Notes: generated by a model not told the origin, from the sequence alone. Positions 44,123 to 56,414 are shown, counted from the first letter of the stretch. The stretch: DNA of 64,000 nt from Brassica napus (GCF_020379485.1 NC_063452.1:25178770-25242769); one strand, 5' to 3'. Made by a program: numbers and translations.

Positions 44123-46349
44123 TCTATGCTATTATTTGAGAAGTGAATTCGTTGATTTGTCATGTCCACCATAATATTAGGTAATTTTGCTGGTTTGTCA
44201 AGTTTTTATTAGGTTTTAACTAAATCATTGATTTATTATTAGTTTTTAGTTGAGTCACTAATTTATTAATTTAAAACACCCTTATTGAATCTTAAATATA
44301 ATTTAAAAAAAAAGTTTATTTTAATAATATTAAATTTATATGTTATATTAAATATTTAGTTAATTATTCTTATTTATCATATTTTTATTAGATTTTAGAC
44401 TTTTAGCTAGGTTATTGATTTATTATGGTGATTTTACTTTATATTAATAAGAGAGGAAATAATTAAGAATATATTCATGCTACAGTTAAAAGCAGGGGAT
44501 GAGACAATTTGCGCACAAACACGACCAAATTCTTCTTTAAGACGCGTGTCCGTGATATTGACATTCGAAAGGTAAAACTGTCATATTGTACTACATACCA
44601 TATAGTATAGTCATATAAATGATTAATTTAGTTACGGGGTTGAATTTCATCCATTACGTGACTATAATATATATGATTATGATATAGTATGGAATACTCG
44701 ACACAAACACATAAGCTTTCCATTTCTGTGTATGCCCACAATACCTAATTAATTGAGGGGTCAAAGTTAGTGTGATAGCTTGAGAATGTTATACTAAACT
44801 ATATTATATCTATTAAATAGATATGAATGAACAATCTATTTATGCCAATAGTACATCACGAAGAGGAAGAATAAGAGAAAGCGAAAGAAAAGAGAGATGA
44901 AAAAGAAGACGAAGGGAAAAAGGGATAAAACACAAAAAGAGAGAAAGTTATAGTCTTATATATATATATGAAAGTTTTCGAGCATTTTTCTTAAACTCGG
45001 AAAAAGAGATCGTAAAAAGACAATTCTACTCTATTTTTCAAATAGAATAAACCAAAAAGTACTAAATTTGAATGTGAAAGCTGAATGTTAAAAATCATGC
45101 AACTTATGAAAAAATACAATTTGTAGAGGGATTGAAGGGTGTTGCCATGAATGATGGAGGAGAAGAACTACCACGAAAGGTGGAAGAGGAAAAGGAAGAT
45201 ATGTTGGGAAGATATAAGGAGATTATGAGTGGCGATGGTGGAGAAGTAGAAGCTGGTGGTGGTGATGAGACAACTGAACGTGGCGATACTACATGTAGAA
45301 TCTTTTGTAGTAACTGATGGTGATGGAAGAGGAGGAGGAGGAGGAGGAGGAGAAAGAGGAGGAGGAAGAGGAGGACAAGTCGTGGAGATGATGTAACAAT
45401 ACATGTTGCGTTGTATGATTTTATGTTTATCAAATGGAATAGTACAACGTAACGTGTACTGTTCATCTTTTCCAATAGTTATACGCATTTTCTATTTCTC
45501 AATCCAAATATATCGAAAGTAGTAAAATTGTAAAACCAAACAAAAATATGAAGAAAAGTGATCAGACACGGTTGTTGGATCAGATGATTGCACAACATGT
45601 GAAATATCACTTTCCAAGAATTTCATAAAACTTGTAAATGAATATGGGATAAAAGAAAGAGAACAAAAATCAATATAAATTTTGGAAAAGAAAAAATAGT
45701 TTCAGAAGAATGAGATCAACGATGTAAGTGAGAGTGAGAATGTAATAGTGGGATGAATGACATTTTTTGTCTTTATACATATTATAGAAGAATATCATAA
45801 CCAAAGAATTATTATGGTTATAAACTTCATTTTAGGTATTGCAATGTATATGCATTCCAATTTCTCGATTTATTATTAGTTACTAACTTATTCACTAATT
45901 TATTAATTAAACAATACTCTTAATGAGTTTTATATATAATTTAAAACTAATTTTATTTTAATAGTATTAAATTTATATGTTAAATGTTATATTAAATAAT
46001 TTATCATAAAATGATATAATATAATTATAAAAAAACATATTTAAAAGAAGGATAATTTTTATATATATAGTGTTGCTATCTGGAAACAATATTTTTATGA
46101 TAAAGTTAAAAACAATTAAGATACCAAACAATTTATAATTAAATATTAGTCAAAAACATTTATATAAAGATATTTTCTAAACTATTTTTAAGATATGAGT
46201 GTTTTAATAAAAGTTAACACAATAATAAGAATATATTATGATGAAAAATATTTGACATATATAAATACTTTGATCTTTGATTTAACTATTTGAAAATATT
46301 TTTTATTTAATAAAAAGATTATGTCCGCATGTGCGGACAAAATACCTAG
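44123..46349 (+). mobile_element. Helitron, 2.2 kb
   Basis: Starts TCTATGCTATTATTTGAG after A (44122) and ends with the hairpin GTCCGCATGTGCGGAC (46323-46338) and AAAATACCTAG, followed by T (46350). Both the ends and the A/T target fit Helitrons. A diverged direct repeat of about 180 bp occurs inside (44228-44400 and 45868-46010), suggesting that one Helitron end or copy lies within another. The centre (44820-45760) is purine-rich with a (gga)n tract at 45328-45375 and no recognised gene. Confidence 0.82.
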
Positions 46350-46832
46350 TATAACATTGTTTTGGAACACATCTATATAATTAAAAGAGTGTAATACTTT
46401 CATAACTATATTTATCTATTAGTCTTATGACGTATTCTTCTCGCGGCAAAAATAGGAACAATTGCACGTTTCGACCATTATGTCTCTCTGATTTTACCCA
46501 AAACGCCCAAAAGGTTTGAATACCGCAAAGCTCTCTCTCTCTCTCTCCCTCTCTTTGGTTGCACATATTCTCTGTTTTTAGTAAGATATGAAGAAATAGT
46601 TGACCACCTGTCAAACTCAGACTCAAAGTTCAAGTTTGTCTGAGCTCTTGTTTGGTCTTATTAGGCTGAAAACGCCGATGTGTCTTAATGTTCTCTGTTG
46701 ACATAAACTCTGATATGTACACATGTAACTTTCTCCAAGCAACCATCACAACATACATGCAGTTATAGAGAAGATCCGGTTTAAACCGGACAGGACTCAA
46801 AAGCGGTGGGTATAACCGGGTACGAGGCAAAG
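46350..46832 (+). promoter_or_regulatory. Original UPS upstream region, now displaced
   Basis: Host sequence that before the chromovirus insertion lay directly upstream of the UPS TATA box. It contains a CT microsatellite at 46530-46554. It ends with CAAAG (46828-46832), the left target duplication. It is now more than 8.2 kb from the coding start. Confidence 0.6.
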
Positions 46833-48462
46833 TGTAGCGACCGTGTTCCGAAGATCGATGTTAGGATGATCTGAGGACTGACTGGCCGAACTGTGAGAAC
46901 GTACTGAATGGATTGGATGATGCTGGAAAGAGCTGATCAGAGTTCGAAAGACTTTCCGTGGGTGGATGGGAGAACTTGGATCGGCGCCTGATTAGTAGCG
47001 ACTAGAGCGGAACCATGTACCCGATTAAAGCTAGGAACGGATCTGTTTTTGAGCCAACAAAGCTCCATCAGTCGGTCTTACGCTCGGGTTATTGGACAGG
47101 CCGTTCGGTTTGTTGAAACTCAGGATGTTCGGGCAACTCGATGAAAATCCAGGCAAAGCGGAATTTTCGGACAGCGATGGTCGGATCCGGACAAGTGTTG
47201 TTGGATTCGGACAATACGGTTGAACTGGTTGGCTAGACAGCGATTGTCTGAAATCAGACAAGACAGTTAAGACTGTCGGCTAAGCTGAGATGAGCTGATT
47301 CAGTAGTATCAGTCTGATTCGGACAAGGCGGTTAGAGTTGTCGACTCGATCAGTCAGCTCTAGCTCGATTTTTGTCTAAGTAAAACTGGTGGGAACAGTT
47401 AAAGTCCGAAAAGGGGAAAAACTCGCGCTGGAACGCTTTGGAGCGCGGGGTGGCGGTTACGGATTAAGAGCCGCGAGTAAAATAAACGGGAATGGTTAAC
47501 TTGGCAGTTTTTCGGGCCTAAACCGCCCAACTGCCCATTTTAATCGTCTCCTTTGTTTTATTTCGCCATTTCTGTACGGAAAACAAAAAGAAAGAATCAG
47601 AGAGAAACTCAGAAGGAGAAAAGTCTGATTAAGAGAGAGTTTTCGATATTTGGCTGGATTGATCAAGTCCGAGTCAAGAACGATCGTCTGTGGGGTGAAT
47701 CCGACTGTCTGAGCGTTCAAATATCCGACGGAAACCGCTCAAGAGGTGTCAGAAGAAACCGAATCAAACAGAACAAACCGACTCTAAGAAAAAGGTGAGT
47801 GTGTGACCGTAGCCTATCGTACTGAATCGTAGTCTGATTGATAGGAATGTTCTATGTACTGATTGCTTGTCTAATTCGAATTATCTGCTAAGTTCTGGCT
47901 TGGTCCGAACAGTCGGTTCCTTCCATCGACGCATCTGGATCAGATCATGCGCCTAGAGCCGTATTGGCCTGCTAGGGCTTGATTGAATCTGATGGCGCTT
48001 TGGCTTGGAACGATTGGGTCGGCTAAGTAACTGACTGATGACAAGCATGTCCGTTTATTGACTGATTGACTCGATTGCTTTACTTGGCTGAGTGGGACGG
48101 AATGACCGCTCTCACTAAGCATACTGTTTGCTTATGCCTCCTTGTTTGGATGCAGATCAGGACCAGACCCGAAAGGGTAAAGACATAGCTTGATCGCGGG
48201 ACAAGGGCAGGAAGGAAGGATGGTGGGTTTGGGTAGATATAGGACGAGATTAACATGTAATAGCCTATAGCGAACTGACTTGTTAACTCGAACCTCAGAT
48301 TATCTATTCAAATCATATTATGCTTTACTTGACTGTCTGAAAAAGAACGAACACTCTGAAATAATTCTAAGTAAGGAAAAATTTGAAAATGGCCCAAGTC
48401 TGATCGAGGAAGTCGAGCCAGACTCGTACTGATGTTACGAAAAAATGGGTCGGGTCTTTTCA
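46833..48462 (+). repeat. 5' LTR of the chromovirus
   Basis: TGTAGCGACCGTGTTCCG … GGGTCGGGTCTTTTCA, 1630 bp. In its 3' half 'aagaaaaaggtgagtg' (about 47785) and 'ttgtttggatgcagatcagg' (about 48150) look like a splice donor and acceptor, so the leader may be spliced. Open frames within the LTR repeat in the other LTR and are not taken as genes. Confidence 0.93.
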
Positions 48463-48464
48463 AG

Positions 48465-48476
48465 TGGTATCAAAGC
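48465..48476 (+). other. Primer binding site (initiator tRNA-Met)
   Basis: 'tggtatcaaagc' two bases after the 5' LTR, one base from the canonical TGGTATCAGAGC. Confidence 0.88.
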
Positions 48477-48619
48477 GGAGTCGAGTTCTAGGACAATCTA
48501 AGTATAGTGGGTTATTGGGGCAAACCATCCTTCCAAGCCTGCCGTCTCGCGGTAAATTCTGTGTTCCGTGTCCTGATCCCAAGTTAGTTTTGACTAACTT
48601 GTATGTGATCTTGTTGTAG

Positions 48620-49913
48620 ATGGCAAAAAGTAACCGTAACACAATAAGGACTGTGAATGAGACTGTTGAGGGGTCTGCGAGCAACGTGGCCAGGAATGAA
48701 GCTGGTACGGATGAGGCTCGGAATGCTGCTCAGAATGCAGCGAATTTGAACAATGCTGCAGCGGCTGGTGCTGCTGCTGGAGCTGCTGCTGCTCCGGTTG
48801 GATTGGAAGCCGTTTTGGCTATCTTGGCGCAAGTCTTGGCAAGATTGCCTGCTGCGGTGGCACCTCCAGTGGCTCCACCTGTTGCGGAGGAAGTGGAGAA
48901 CGTGGTGCTTGAAGGAGAGGAGGCACACGTTGTTAGGAATCCGTCTTACCTCAAGGTTATGGACCACATGCAGAAACTGGGAACAAAGTTCTTTTCGGGT
49001 GGTTCCAAACCAAAGGAAGCAGATCAATGGATTGACAGGATAGGGCGGAACTTTAAGTCAATCCGTTGTCCTCTTGCTTACAAGAAGGACATTGCTGTCC
49101 ACTACTTGGACGGTGATGCGCACCTTTGGTGGCGAGGTGTAGCGGCTCGGATTGGTGCTGAGCAGTGCACGTGGGCCAACTTTAAGACCGAATTCCGTGG
49201 GAAGTATTTTCCGCCGGAAGCATTTGATCAGCTTGAGGGAGCTTTTCTCAGACTGGAACAGGGAACTACGACTGTAAGGGAGTATGAAGCGGAATTCAAC
49301 AGCCTCAAGAAGTATGCTGGGCGTGAGGCTGAGTCGGAAATTTCCTTGGTCCGCAAATTCATGCGCGGACTCAGGGTTGATCTCCGAACTCGTTGTAAGA
49401 TCCGCAACTATGATATTGTGGCCGAACTGGTGGAAAAGGCCGCAGAACAGGAAGCTGGAATCAGTGAGGAAGCCAAGGTGTTTGGCACAGTGGCGCATGT
49501 CCATCCTGGTAAGCATGCGGGAAAGAATCAAAAGCCGGTGAAGGCTGGCTCTTCCAGCAAGCCGAATGCAACAGGTCGCAGTGCGTGTTCGACTTGTGGG
49601 AAGATGCACTCTGGTGTCTGCCGTGCTGCTACGGGAGCTTGTCACCGTTGCGGAAGTATGGATCACAAGGTGCGTGATTGCCCTGAGGAAGATCTAAGGC
49701 CGAAGATCCGGAACAAGGGTGCTGGGGAACGTGTGTGCTACAACTGCGGTGAAACGGGGCACTACAAGAATCAGTGTCCGAAGGACGCACAATCTGCTGG
49801 GAAGCGTCCGAGTGATGGGCCTCAGCCGGCGGCAAAGAGGCAGGCCATCATGCCGTGGGTGTACACAATCGGTGATGAGTCGATGGACCCAAGCACGTCT
49901 CGTCCGATCACTG
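48620..49913 (+). CDS. Chromovirus gag
   Basis: ATG at 48620. N-terminal Ala-rich region, then a retrotransposon Gag domain at residues about 110-260 (KFFSGGSKPKEADQWIDRIG, VHYLDGDAHLWWRG, YFPPEAFDQLEGAFLRLEQG). Zinc knuckles follow: a degenerate CSTCGKMHSGVC and two canonical CX2CX4HX4C motifs, CHRCGSMDHKVRDC and CYNCGETGHYKNQC. Read straight through, the frame stops at 49945. At 49913/49914 there is ITG|GTGAGT, and splicing to 50009 joins Gag in frame to protease. The unspliced RNA would give Gag alone and the spliced one Gag-Pol. The frame is intact. Confidence 0.9.
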
Positions 49914-50008
49914 GTGAGTCATCCTATCTTTCACCTTTGCCTTAAGAATTTCTGTGTGAAATTGCTTGCTTGTAGAGTAGGTCCTTAGTGTTCCGGGTGA
50001 ATATGTAG
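49914..50008 (+). other. Predicted 95-nt intron between gag and protease
   Basis: Donor GTGAGT at 49914 and acceptor …ATATGTAG at 50008. The segment contains stops in the gag frame, and gag and pol are in different frames. Removing it gives a continuous frame with a glycine codon at the junction, followed by TLVMGG and the protease, the usual residues in related one-frame chromoviruses. Confidence 0.65.
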
Positions 50009-53000
50009 GGACCTTAGTCATGGGTGGAGTGGTAACCCATGTTCTGTTTGATTCTGGTGCATCTCACTGCTTTGTGCAACCCGAGATGATTGGAATTGGG
50101 GAATTTCAGAAAGAACCAGAAGAAGAAGTAAAAGTGGTTCGGGCAGCTGGTGGTCAGATCATGTACACTTCAGGGAAAATCCAAAACGTCTCTGTGATGA
50201 TTGGAGGAGTGAACATGCCAGCTGACTTGGTCGTTTACCAAGTGAAATCATACGATGTGATCCTTGGAATGGATTGGCTGAGCAAATACAAGGCACATCT
50301 TGATTGTCATCGTGGCCGAGTTCAGTTTGAGATAGGCAATGGAAAGCTTGTCTATCAAGGGGTCAGACCGACCAATGGGAGTCTGATCATTTCAGCACTT
50401 CAAGCAGAAAGAATGCTGGAAAAAGGATGTGAGGCTTATCTGGCTTCAATCACAACTGTGGAAGTCGGACCTGATGCTGAGTTGGAAGGGATTCCGATTG
50501 TAAAGGAGTATGATGACGTGTTCGAATCCTTGACAGGATTACCACCGGACCGTTCTGATCCTTTCACGATTGAGCTTGAGCCGGGCACAAAGCCAATCTC
50601 GAAAGCTCCGTACCGGATGGCTCCGGCTGAAATGGCAGAACTTAAGAAACAGTTAGATGAACTGATGGAGAAAGGGTTTGTGCGCCCAAGCAGTTCACCT
50701 TGGGGCGCACCGGTTCTGTTCGTGAAGAAGAAAGATGGTAGCTTCAGGCTATGCATTGATTACAGGGGGATTAACAGAGTCACAGTGAAGAACAAGTACC
50801 CTCTTCCAAGGATTGACGAGTTATTGGACCAACTCCGAGGTGCTACTTGTTTCTCCAAGATTGATTTAGCTTCGGGATACCATCAGATTCCGATTGCTGA
50901 AGAGGATGTCCGTAAGACAGCCTTCAGATCGAGATACGGCCACTACGAGTTTGTGGTCATGCCCTTTGGATTGACCAACGCCCCTGCAGCTGTTATGAAG
51001 ATGATGAATAACGTTTTCAGAGACTACCTGGATGAATTCGTTATAGTCTTCATAGACGACATCTTGATCTACTCAAAGAATCAGGAAGAGCACAAGGACC
51101 ATCTGAGAATGGTTTTGGATAAGCTGCGGGAACATAAGTTGTTTGCCAAGCTCAGCAAATGCAGTTTTTGGCAAAGAGAAATTGGTTTCTTGGGTCATGT
51201 GGTCTCGGACAAGGGAGTGTCTGTGGACCAAGAGAAGATCAAGGCCATTGCGGACTGGCCCAGACCAAAGAACGCAACAGAGATCAGGAGTTTTCTCGGA
51301 CTGGATGGATACTACCGACGGTTTGTTAAGGGATTTGCCAGCATGGCTCAACCGTTGACAAAGTTGACCGGGAAAGATGTTCAGTTCGTGTGGACAGAAG
51401 GCTGTGATGTGAGTTTCAGCAAACTCAAGATGATGTTGACGACTACTCCAGTATTGGCTCTTCCAATGGACAACGAGCCATACGTGGTGTACACAGATGC
51501 ATCCAAAGTGGGACTTGGGTGCGTATTGATGCAGCAAGGCAAAGTGATCGCGTATGCGTCTAGACAGCTAAGGAAACACGAAGGGAACTATCCAACACAC
51601 GACTTAGAGATGGCTGCTGTCGTGTTTGCCCTGAAGATATAGCGGTCTTATCTCTATGGTGCCAAGGTCCAAGTCTTCACGGACCATAAGAGCTTGAAGT
51701 ATATCTTTACTCAACCAGAGCTGAACCTTAGACAGAGGCGTTGGATGGAACTGGTTGCGGATTACGACTTGGATATTGCCTACCATCCGGGAAAGACAAA
51801 TCTGGTCGCGGATGCCTTGAGCCGGAAGAGAGTAGCTTCGGCTTCAGAGAAAGACATGGAGGAACTAGTTCACATGGTTGGAACCTTACGACTAGCTGCC
51901 TTGACTGACGAAGTGGAACCGTTGGGTCTTGGTGCAGCGGATCAGGCGGACTTGTTGTCCCGAGTTCGCCTTGCACAGGAAAAGGATGAAGATCTGATCA
52001 AAGCTTCCAAGAACGAGAAAACGGAGTTTCAGACTTCAAACAATGGGACGACTCTGGTTAACGGCCGAGTGTGTGTTCCTAACGACAAAGGATTGCGGGA
52101 TGAGATCCTGAAGGAGGCACACCAGTCAAAGTTTTCGATACATCCAGGAGCCAATAAGATGTACCGAGACTTGAAGAGATACTATCATTGGGTTGGAATG
52201 AAGCGTGATGTTGCAAAAATGGGTAGCTGGGTGCCCAATCTGCCAAATGGTTAAGGCAGAAAATCAAGTTCCGAGTGGACTACTTCAGAGTTTACCCATC
52301 CCAGAATGGCCTTGGGATAAAATCACGATGAACTTCGTGACTGGCTTGCCAATCAGGAACGGCAAGGACGCTATCTGGGTGATAGTGGACAGATTGACCA
52401 AGTCCGCACACTTCTTGGCTATCAACAAAACAGACAATGCAGCGGTGCTAGCCAAGTTGTACGTGGAACAGATCGTCAGACCTCATGGAGTTCCGGTAAG
52501 CATAGTGTCAGACCGAGACTCCAAGTTTTATTCGGCCTTCTGGAGAGCTATGCAGAAGTCGATGGGGACCAAGGTCCATATGAGTACAGCATATCATCCG
52601 CAAACGGATGGACAGTCAGAGAGGACAATCCGAACACTTGAAGACTTACTGCGATCTTGTGTTCTGGATTGGGGAGACAAATGGGATCAGTACTTGCATC
52701 TGGCTGAGTTTTCTTACAACAACAGCTATCATGCAAGCATTGGAATGTCGCCTTACGAGGCATTGTACGGACGTCCGTGTAGGACACCGTTATGCTGGAC
52801 CCAAGTGGGGGAGCGCAACATATTTGGCCCAGATTTTATAGAAGAGACAACTGAAAGAATCCGAGTCTTGAAACTGAAGATGAAAGAGTCTCAGGACAGA
52901 CAGAAGAGTTATGCAGACAGACGCAGAAAAGACCTTGAGTTCGAAGTAGGGGACATGGTATATCTCAAAACCGTCACCTACAAAGGCAATGATCGATCCT

Positions 53001-53406
53001 CAAAGAATGCCAAGCTGAGTCCAAGATACATGGGGCCGTACAAGATCCTGGAAAGGATTGGAAAGGTCGCCTACAAACTGGAGCTGCCCTCATCGATGGC
53101 TCAGTTCATAACGTGTTCCATGTATCTTTGCTGCGAAAATGCATAAGGAATCAAGACAACGTGGTTCCTGAACCACCATCTGACTTGAGAGAGAACCTTA
53201 CTGTAGAGGGACGACTAGTCTGGATCATTGGAAGAAAAACCAAACCTGAAGGCAGAAAGAATATCAAAATGATCCAAGTCGTTTGGGACTGCGATGGAGA
53301 GGAAGAAACGACTTGGGAGCCAGAGGCGAGAATGAAAGCTGAATTTCCAAAGTGGTTTGACAAACTCACGGAAGATTCAGGAAGAAAGACTCGAGGACGA
53401 GTCTGA
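50009..53406 (+). pseudogene. Chromovirus pol: protease, RT, RNase H, integrase, chromodomain-like end
   Basis: Protease active site [11 protein letters not shown], reverse transcriptase [20 protein letters not shown] and [10 protein letters not shown], RNase [19 protein letters not shown] at 51640-51642 replaces an expected tryptophan; the same frame continues to 52254 with RNase H end and integrase zinc domain. An extra A near 52216-52220 shifts the frame before CPICQ. Integrase runs in 52205-53146: TMNFVTGLP (the first catalytic Asp of the usual MDF is Asn here), SDRDSKF and the Glu in TDGQSERT. A missing base near 53105 shifts the frame again before FHVSLLRK, and the C-terminal region ends at 53406. 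These changes rule out an active polyprotein. Confidence 0.92.
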
Positions 53407-53410
53407 GCCA

Positions 53411-53424
53411 AGTGGGGGAGAACT
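53411..53424 (+). other. Polypurine tract
   Basis: 'agtgggggagaact' immediately before the 3' LTR. Confidence 0.8.
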
Positions 53425-55053
53425 TGTAGCGACCGTGTTCCGAAGATCGATGTTAGGATGATCTGAGGACTGACTGGCCGAACTGTGAGAACGTACTGAA
53501 TGGATTGGATGATGCTGGAAAGAGCTGATCAGAGTTCGAAGGACTTTCCGTGGGTGGATGGGAGAACTTGGATCGGCGCCTGATTAGTAGCGACTAGAGC
53601 GGAACCATGTACCCGATTAAAGCTAGGAACGGATCTGTTTTTGAGCCAACAGAGCTCCATCAGTCGGTCTTACGCTCGGGTTATTGGACAGGACGTTCGG
53701 TTTGTTGAAACTCAGGATGTTCGGGCAACTCGATGAAAATCCAGGCAAAGCGGAATTTTCGGACAGCGATGGTCGGATCCGGACAACTGTTGTTGGATTC
53801 GGACAATACGGTTGAACTGGTTGGCTAGACAGCGATTGTCTGAAATCAGACAAGACAGTTAAGACTGTCGGCTAAGCTGAGATGAGCTGATTCAGTAGTA
53901 TCAGTCTGATTCGGACAAGGCGGTTAGAGATATCGACTGGATCAGTCAGCTCTAGCTCGAGTTTCCTCTAAGTAAAACTGGCGGGAACAGTTAAAGTCCG
54001 AAAAGGGGAAAAACTCGCGCTGGAACGCTTTGGAGCGCGGGTGGCGGTTACGGATTAAGAGCCGCGAGTAAAATAAGCGGGAATGGTTAACTTGGCAGTT
54101 TTTCGGGCCTAAACCGCCCAACTGCCCATTTTAGTCGTCTCCTTTGTTTTATTTCGCCATTTCTGTACGGAAAACAAAAAGAAAGAATCAGAGAGAAACT
54201 CAGAAGGAGAAAAGTCCGATTAAGAGAGAGTTTTCGATATTTGGCTGGATTGATCAAGTCCGGGTCAAGAACGATCGTCTGTGGGGTGAATCCGACTGTC
54301 TGAGCGTTCAAAGATCCGACGGAAACCGCTCAAGAGGTGTCAGAAGAAACCGAATCCAACAGAACAAACCGACTCTAAGAAAAAGGTGAGTGCGTGACTG
54401 TAGCCTATCGTACTGAATCGTAGTCTGATTGATAGAAATGTTCTATGTACTGATTGCTTGTCTAATTCGAATTATCTGCTAAGTTCTTGGTTGGTCCGAA
54501 CAGTCGGTTCCTTCCATCGACGCATCTGGATCAGATCATGCGCCTAGAGCCGTATTGGCCTGCTAGGGCTTGATTGAATCTGATGGCGCTTTGGCTTGGA
54601 ACGATTGGGTCGGCTAAGTAATTGACTGATGACAAGCATGTTCGTTTATTGACTGATTGACTCGATTGCTTTATTTGGCTGAGTGGGACGGAATGACCGC
54701 TCTCACTAAGCATACTGTTTGCTTATGCCTCCTTGTTTGGATGCAGATCAGGACCAGACCCGAAAGGGTAAAGACATAGCTTGATCGCGGGACAAGGGCA
54801 GGAAAGAAGGATGGTGGGTTTGGGTAGATATAGGACGAGATTAACATGTAATAGCCTATAGCGAACTGACTTGTTAACTCGAACCTCAGATTATCTATTC
54901 AAATCGTATTATGCTTTACTTGACTGTCTGAAAAAGAACGAACACTCTGAAATAATTCTAAGTAAGGAAAAATTTGAAAATGGCCCAAGTCTGATCGAGG
55001 AAGTCGAGCCAGACTCGTACTGATGTTACGAAAAAATGGGTCGGGTCTTTTCA
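53425..55053 (+). repeat. 3' LTR of the chromovirus
   Basis: 1629 bp, same ends as the 5' LTR, about 28 differences including one single-base indel (gcgcggggtgg versus gcgcgggtgg). It ends 8 bases before the TATA-like sequence of the UPS gene. Confidence 0.93.
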
Positions 55054-55061
55054 CAAAGCCC

Positions 55062-55068
55062 ATAAATA
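55062..55068 (+). promoter_or_regulatory. TATA-like box of the UPS gene
   Basis: 'ataaata' in 'gcccataaataccaag', 42 bases before the UPS ATG and 4 bases after the target duplication. The insertion therefore separates the core promoter from everything upstream. Confidence 0.55.
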
Positions 55069-55772
55069 CCAAGAGAAAAGAGTGAGTCTTTGTGTTGAAG
55101 AAACACAAGATGTATGTGATTGAGAGCAAAACAGCAGCTATAGGATGTATGATACTTTCGTTATGTTGTTTGGGAAGTTGGCCTGCGATTTTGACTCTTT
55201 TGGAGAGAAGAGGTCGTCTTCCTCAACATACTTTTCTTGATTTCACAACCGCTAACCTCTTGGCCGCGATCGTGATCGCATTTACACTCGGTGAGGTTGG
55301 AAAAAGCACGTTTCAAATGCCTGACTTCACCACTCAGCTCCTTCAAGTTTGGTCTCATCTTCTTTAGATTCCTTAATTACATAGGCCACGCCATTTTTGC
55401 GTTTGTGATTGTTTTATTGAAGGAATCACTTGTGTAGGATAATTGGCCGTCGGTGTTGCTTGCGGTCGTTGGCGGTGTGCTTTTAAGCGTTGGGAATTTA
55501 GCGACTCAATACGCTTTAGCGTTTGTCGGTTTACCGGTTACCGAAGTTATAACCGCAAGCATCACCGTTGTCATTGGTATGTTTCCTCTTTCACCTAAAA
55601 ACGCCTCAATTGGTTCAACGCCATCTCCGCGTTTGCGTTAAGGTGGTGAAATTAAATTTTTATAAATAAAGTAGACTTTGGTCTCTATTCCTTGCGCCAC
55701 GTCACAATGGAGGGAGGGGCAAATCGCGCCACGTAAGCGCTCAACTTAAACTTCTCGGAATGGGCCTACGAC

Positions 55773-56229
55773 CAGTGCCGTCCCATACTTTTGGGAGGCT
55801 TAAAGCCTGAAAAAAAATGTGGCCTCCAATACAAAAATTTGTGGTGCAAAAATAATCAATTGGTGACAATTCGTCATGTGAGAGTGTTGTTAAAGGGTGA
55901 GGTCTTGGGTTCGAGTAACGCCAAGCGCACCAATAAACTATATGGGAGAGTCAGTGAAGACTCACATGTGAGAGGTTAGGATCGGTGCTCTGCAGGGCCA
56001 GTCTGGAGCCTATGAAACATGTAGTTACCATGGGGCAGGTTGTTACAATAAGTGAAAATACCTAGGAATTTTGCTAGAGAAAGGTTCGAACTAGTAGCCA
56101 AAAGGTTAAATTTTGGATTACTTCACCATTAAACCAAACAAATATTTTGAAAAATGTGGCCTTCTAATCACACTTTTATTTTGTGCCTAAATCAAATGCT
56201 TTATGTGCCTTATAGAAGGAACGGGCCTG
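55773..56229. mobile_element. Small non-autonomous hAT element in UPS intron 2
   Basis: Ends CAGTGCCGTCCC (left) and …GGAACGGGCCTG (right), imperfect inverted repeats of about 12 bases, flanked by the perfect 8-bp duplication CCTACGAC at 55765-55772 and 56230-56237. 457 bp without coding content. Confidence 0.85.
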
Positions 56230-56414
56230 CCTACGACGACAATGAAATAGTTAGTAGTCTAATGTTTTCTCCACCTGCGTTTCCGCTATTCCTGTTGAGA
56301 TTCCCTGCAACCCTCAGACAACAGCTTCAGGTTTCTGTAAGGCTTAGCCTAGACGATGAGACGGTTGTCTATACTTCTAACTATTAAATCAGTCCTTCAA
56401 TCTCTCTCACAGCG

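Larger units (their letters stand above)
46833..55053 (+). mobile_element. Full-length Ty3/gypsy chromovirus (Tekay/Del-like)
   Basis: LTR 46833-48462, internal region with primer site, gag, a probable intron, pol and polypurine tract, LTR 53425-55053. Target duplication CAAAG at 46828-46832 and 55054-55058. Gag with zinc knuckles, a standard protease-reverse transcriptase-RNase H-integrase order and a chromodomain-like C-terminus ending (VVWDCDGEEETTWEP) place it in the chromoviruses; long LTRs favour Tekay/Del. I count about 28 differences between the LTRs over 1.63 kb (about 98% identity), a recent insertion. Pol has one stop, two frameshifts and a changed catalytic residue, so it is not autonomous. 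Confidence 0.92.

Noticed and set aside
45104..45488. Serine/proline/leucine-rich minus-strand frame in the Helitron
   Set aside because: Low-complexity translation of a (gga)n purine tract; no start context or homology recognised.
46530..46554. CT microsatellite in the old UPS promoter
   Set aside because: Common in plant 5' flanks; nothing special visible.
47031..47798. Open frames inside the chromovirus LTR, repeated at 53623-54389
   Set aside because: They occur in both LTRs, lack domains and fit leader and promoter sequence better.
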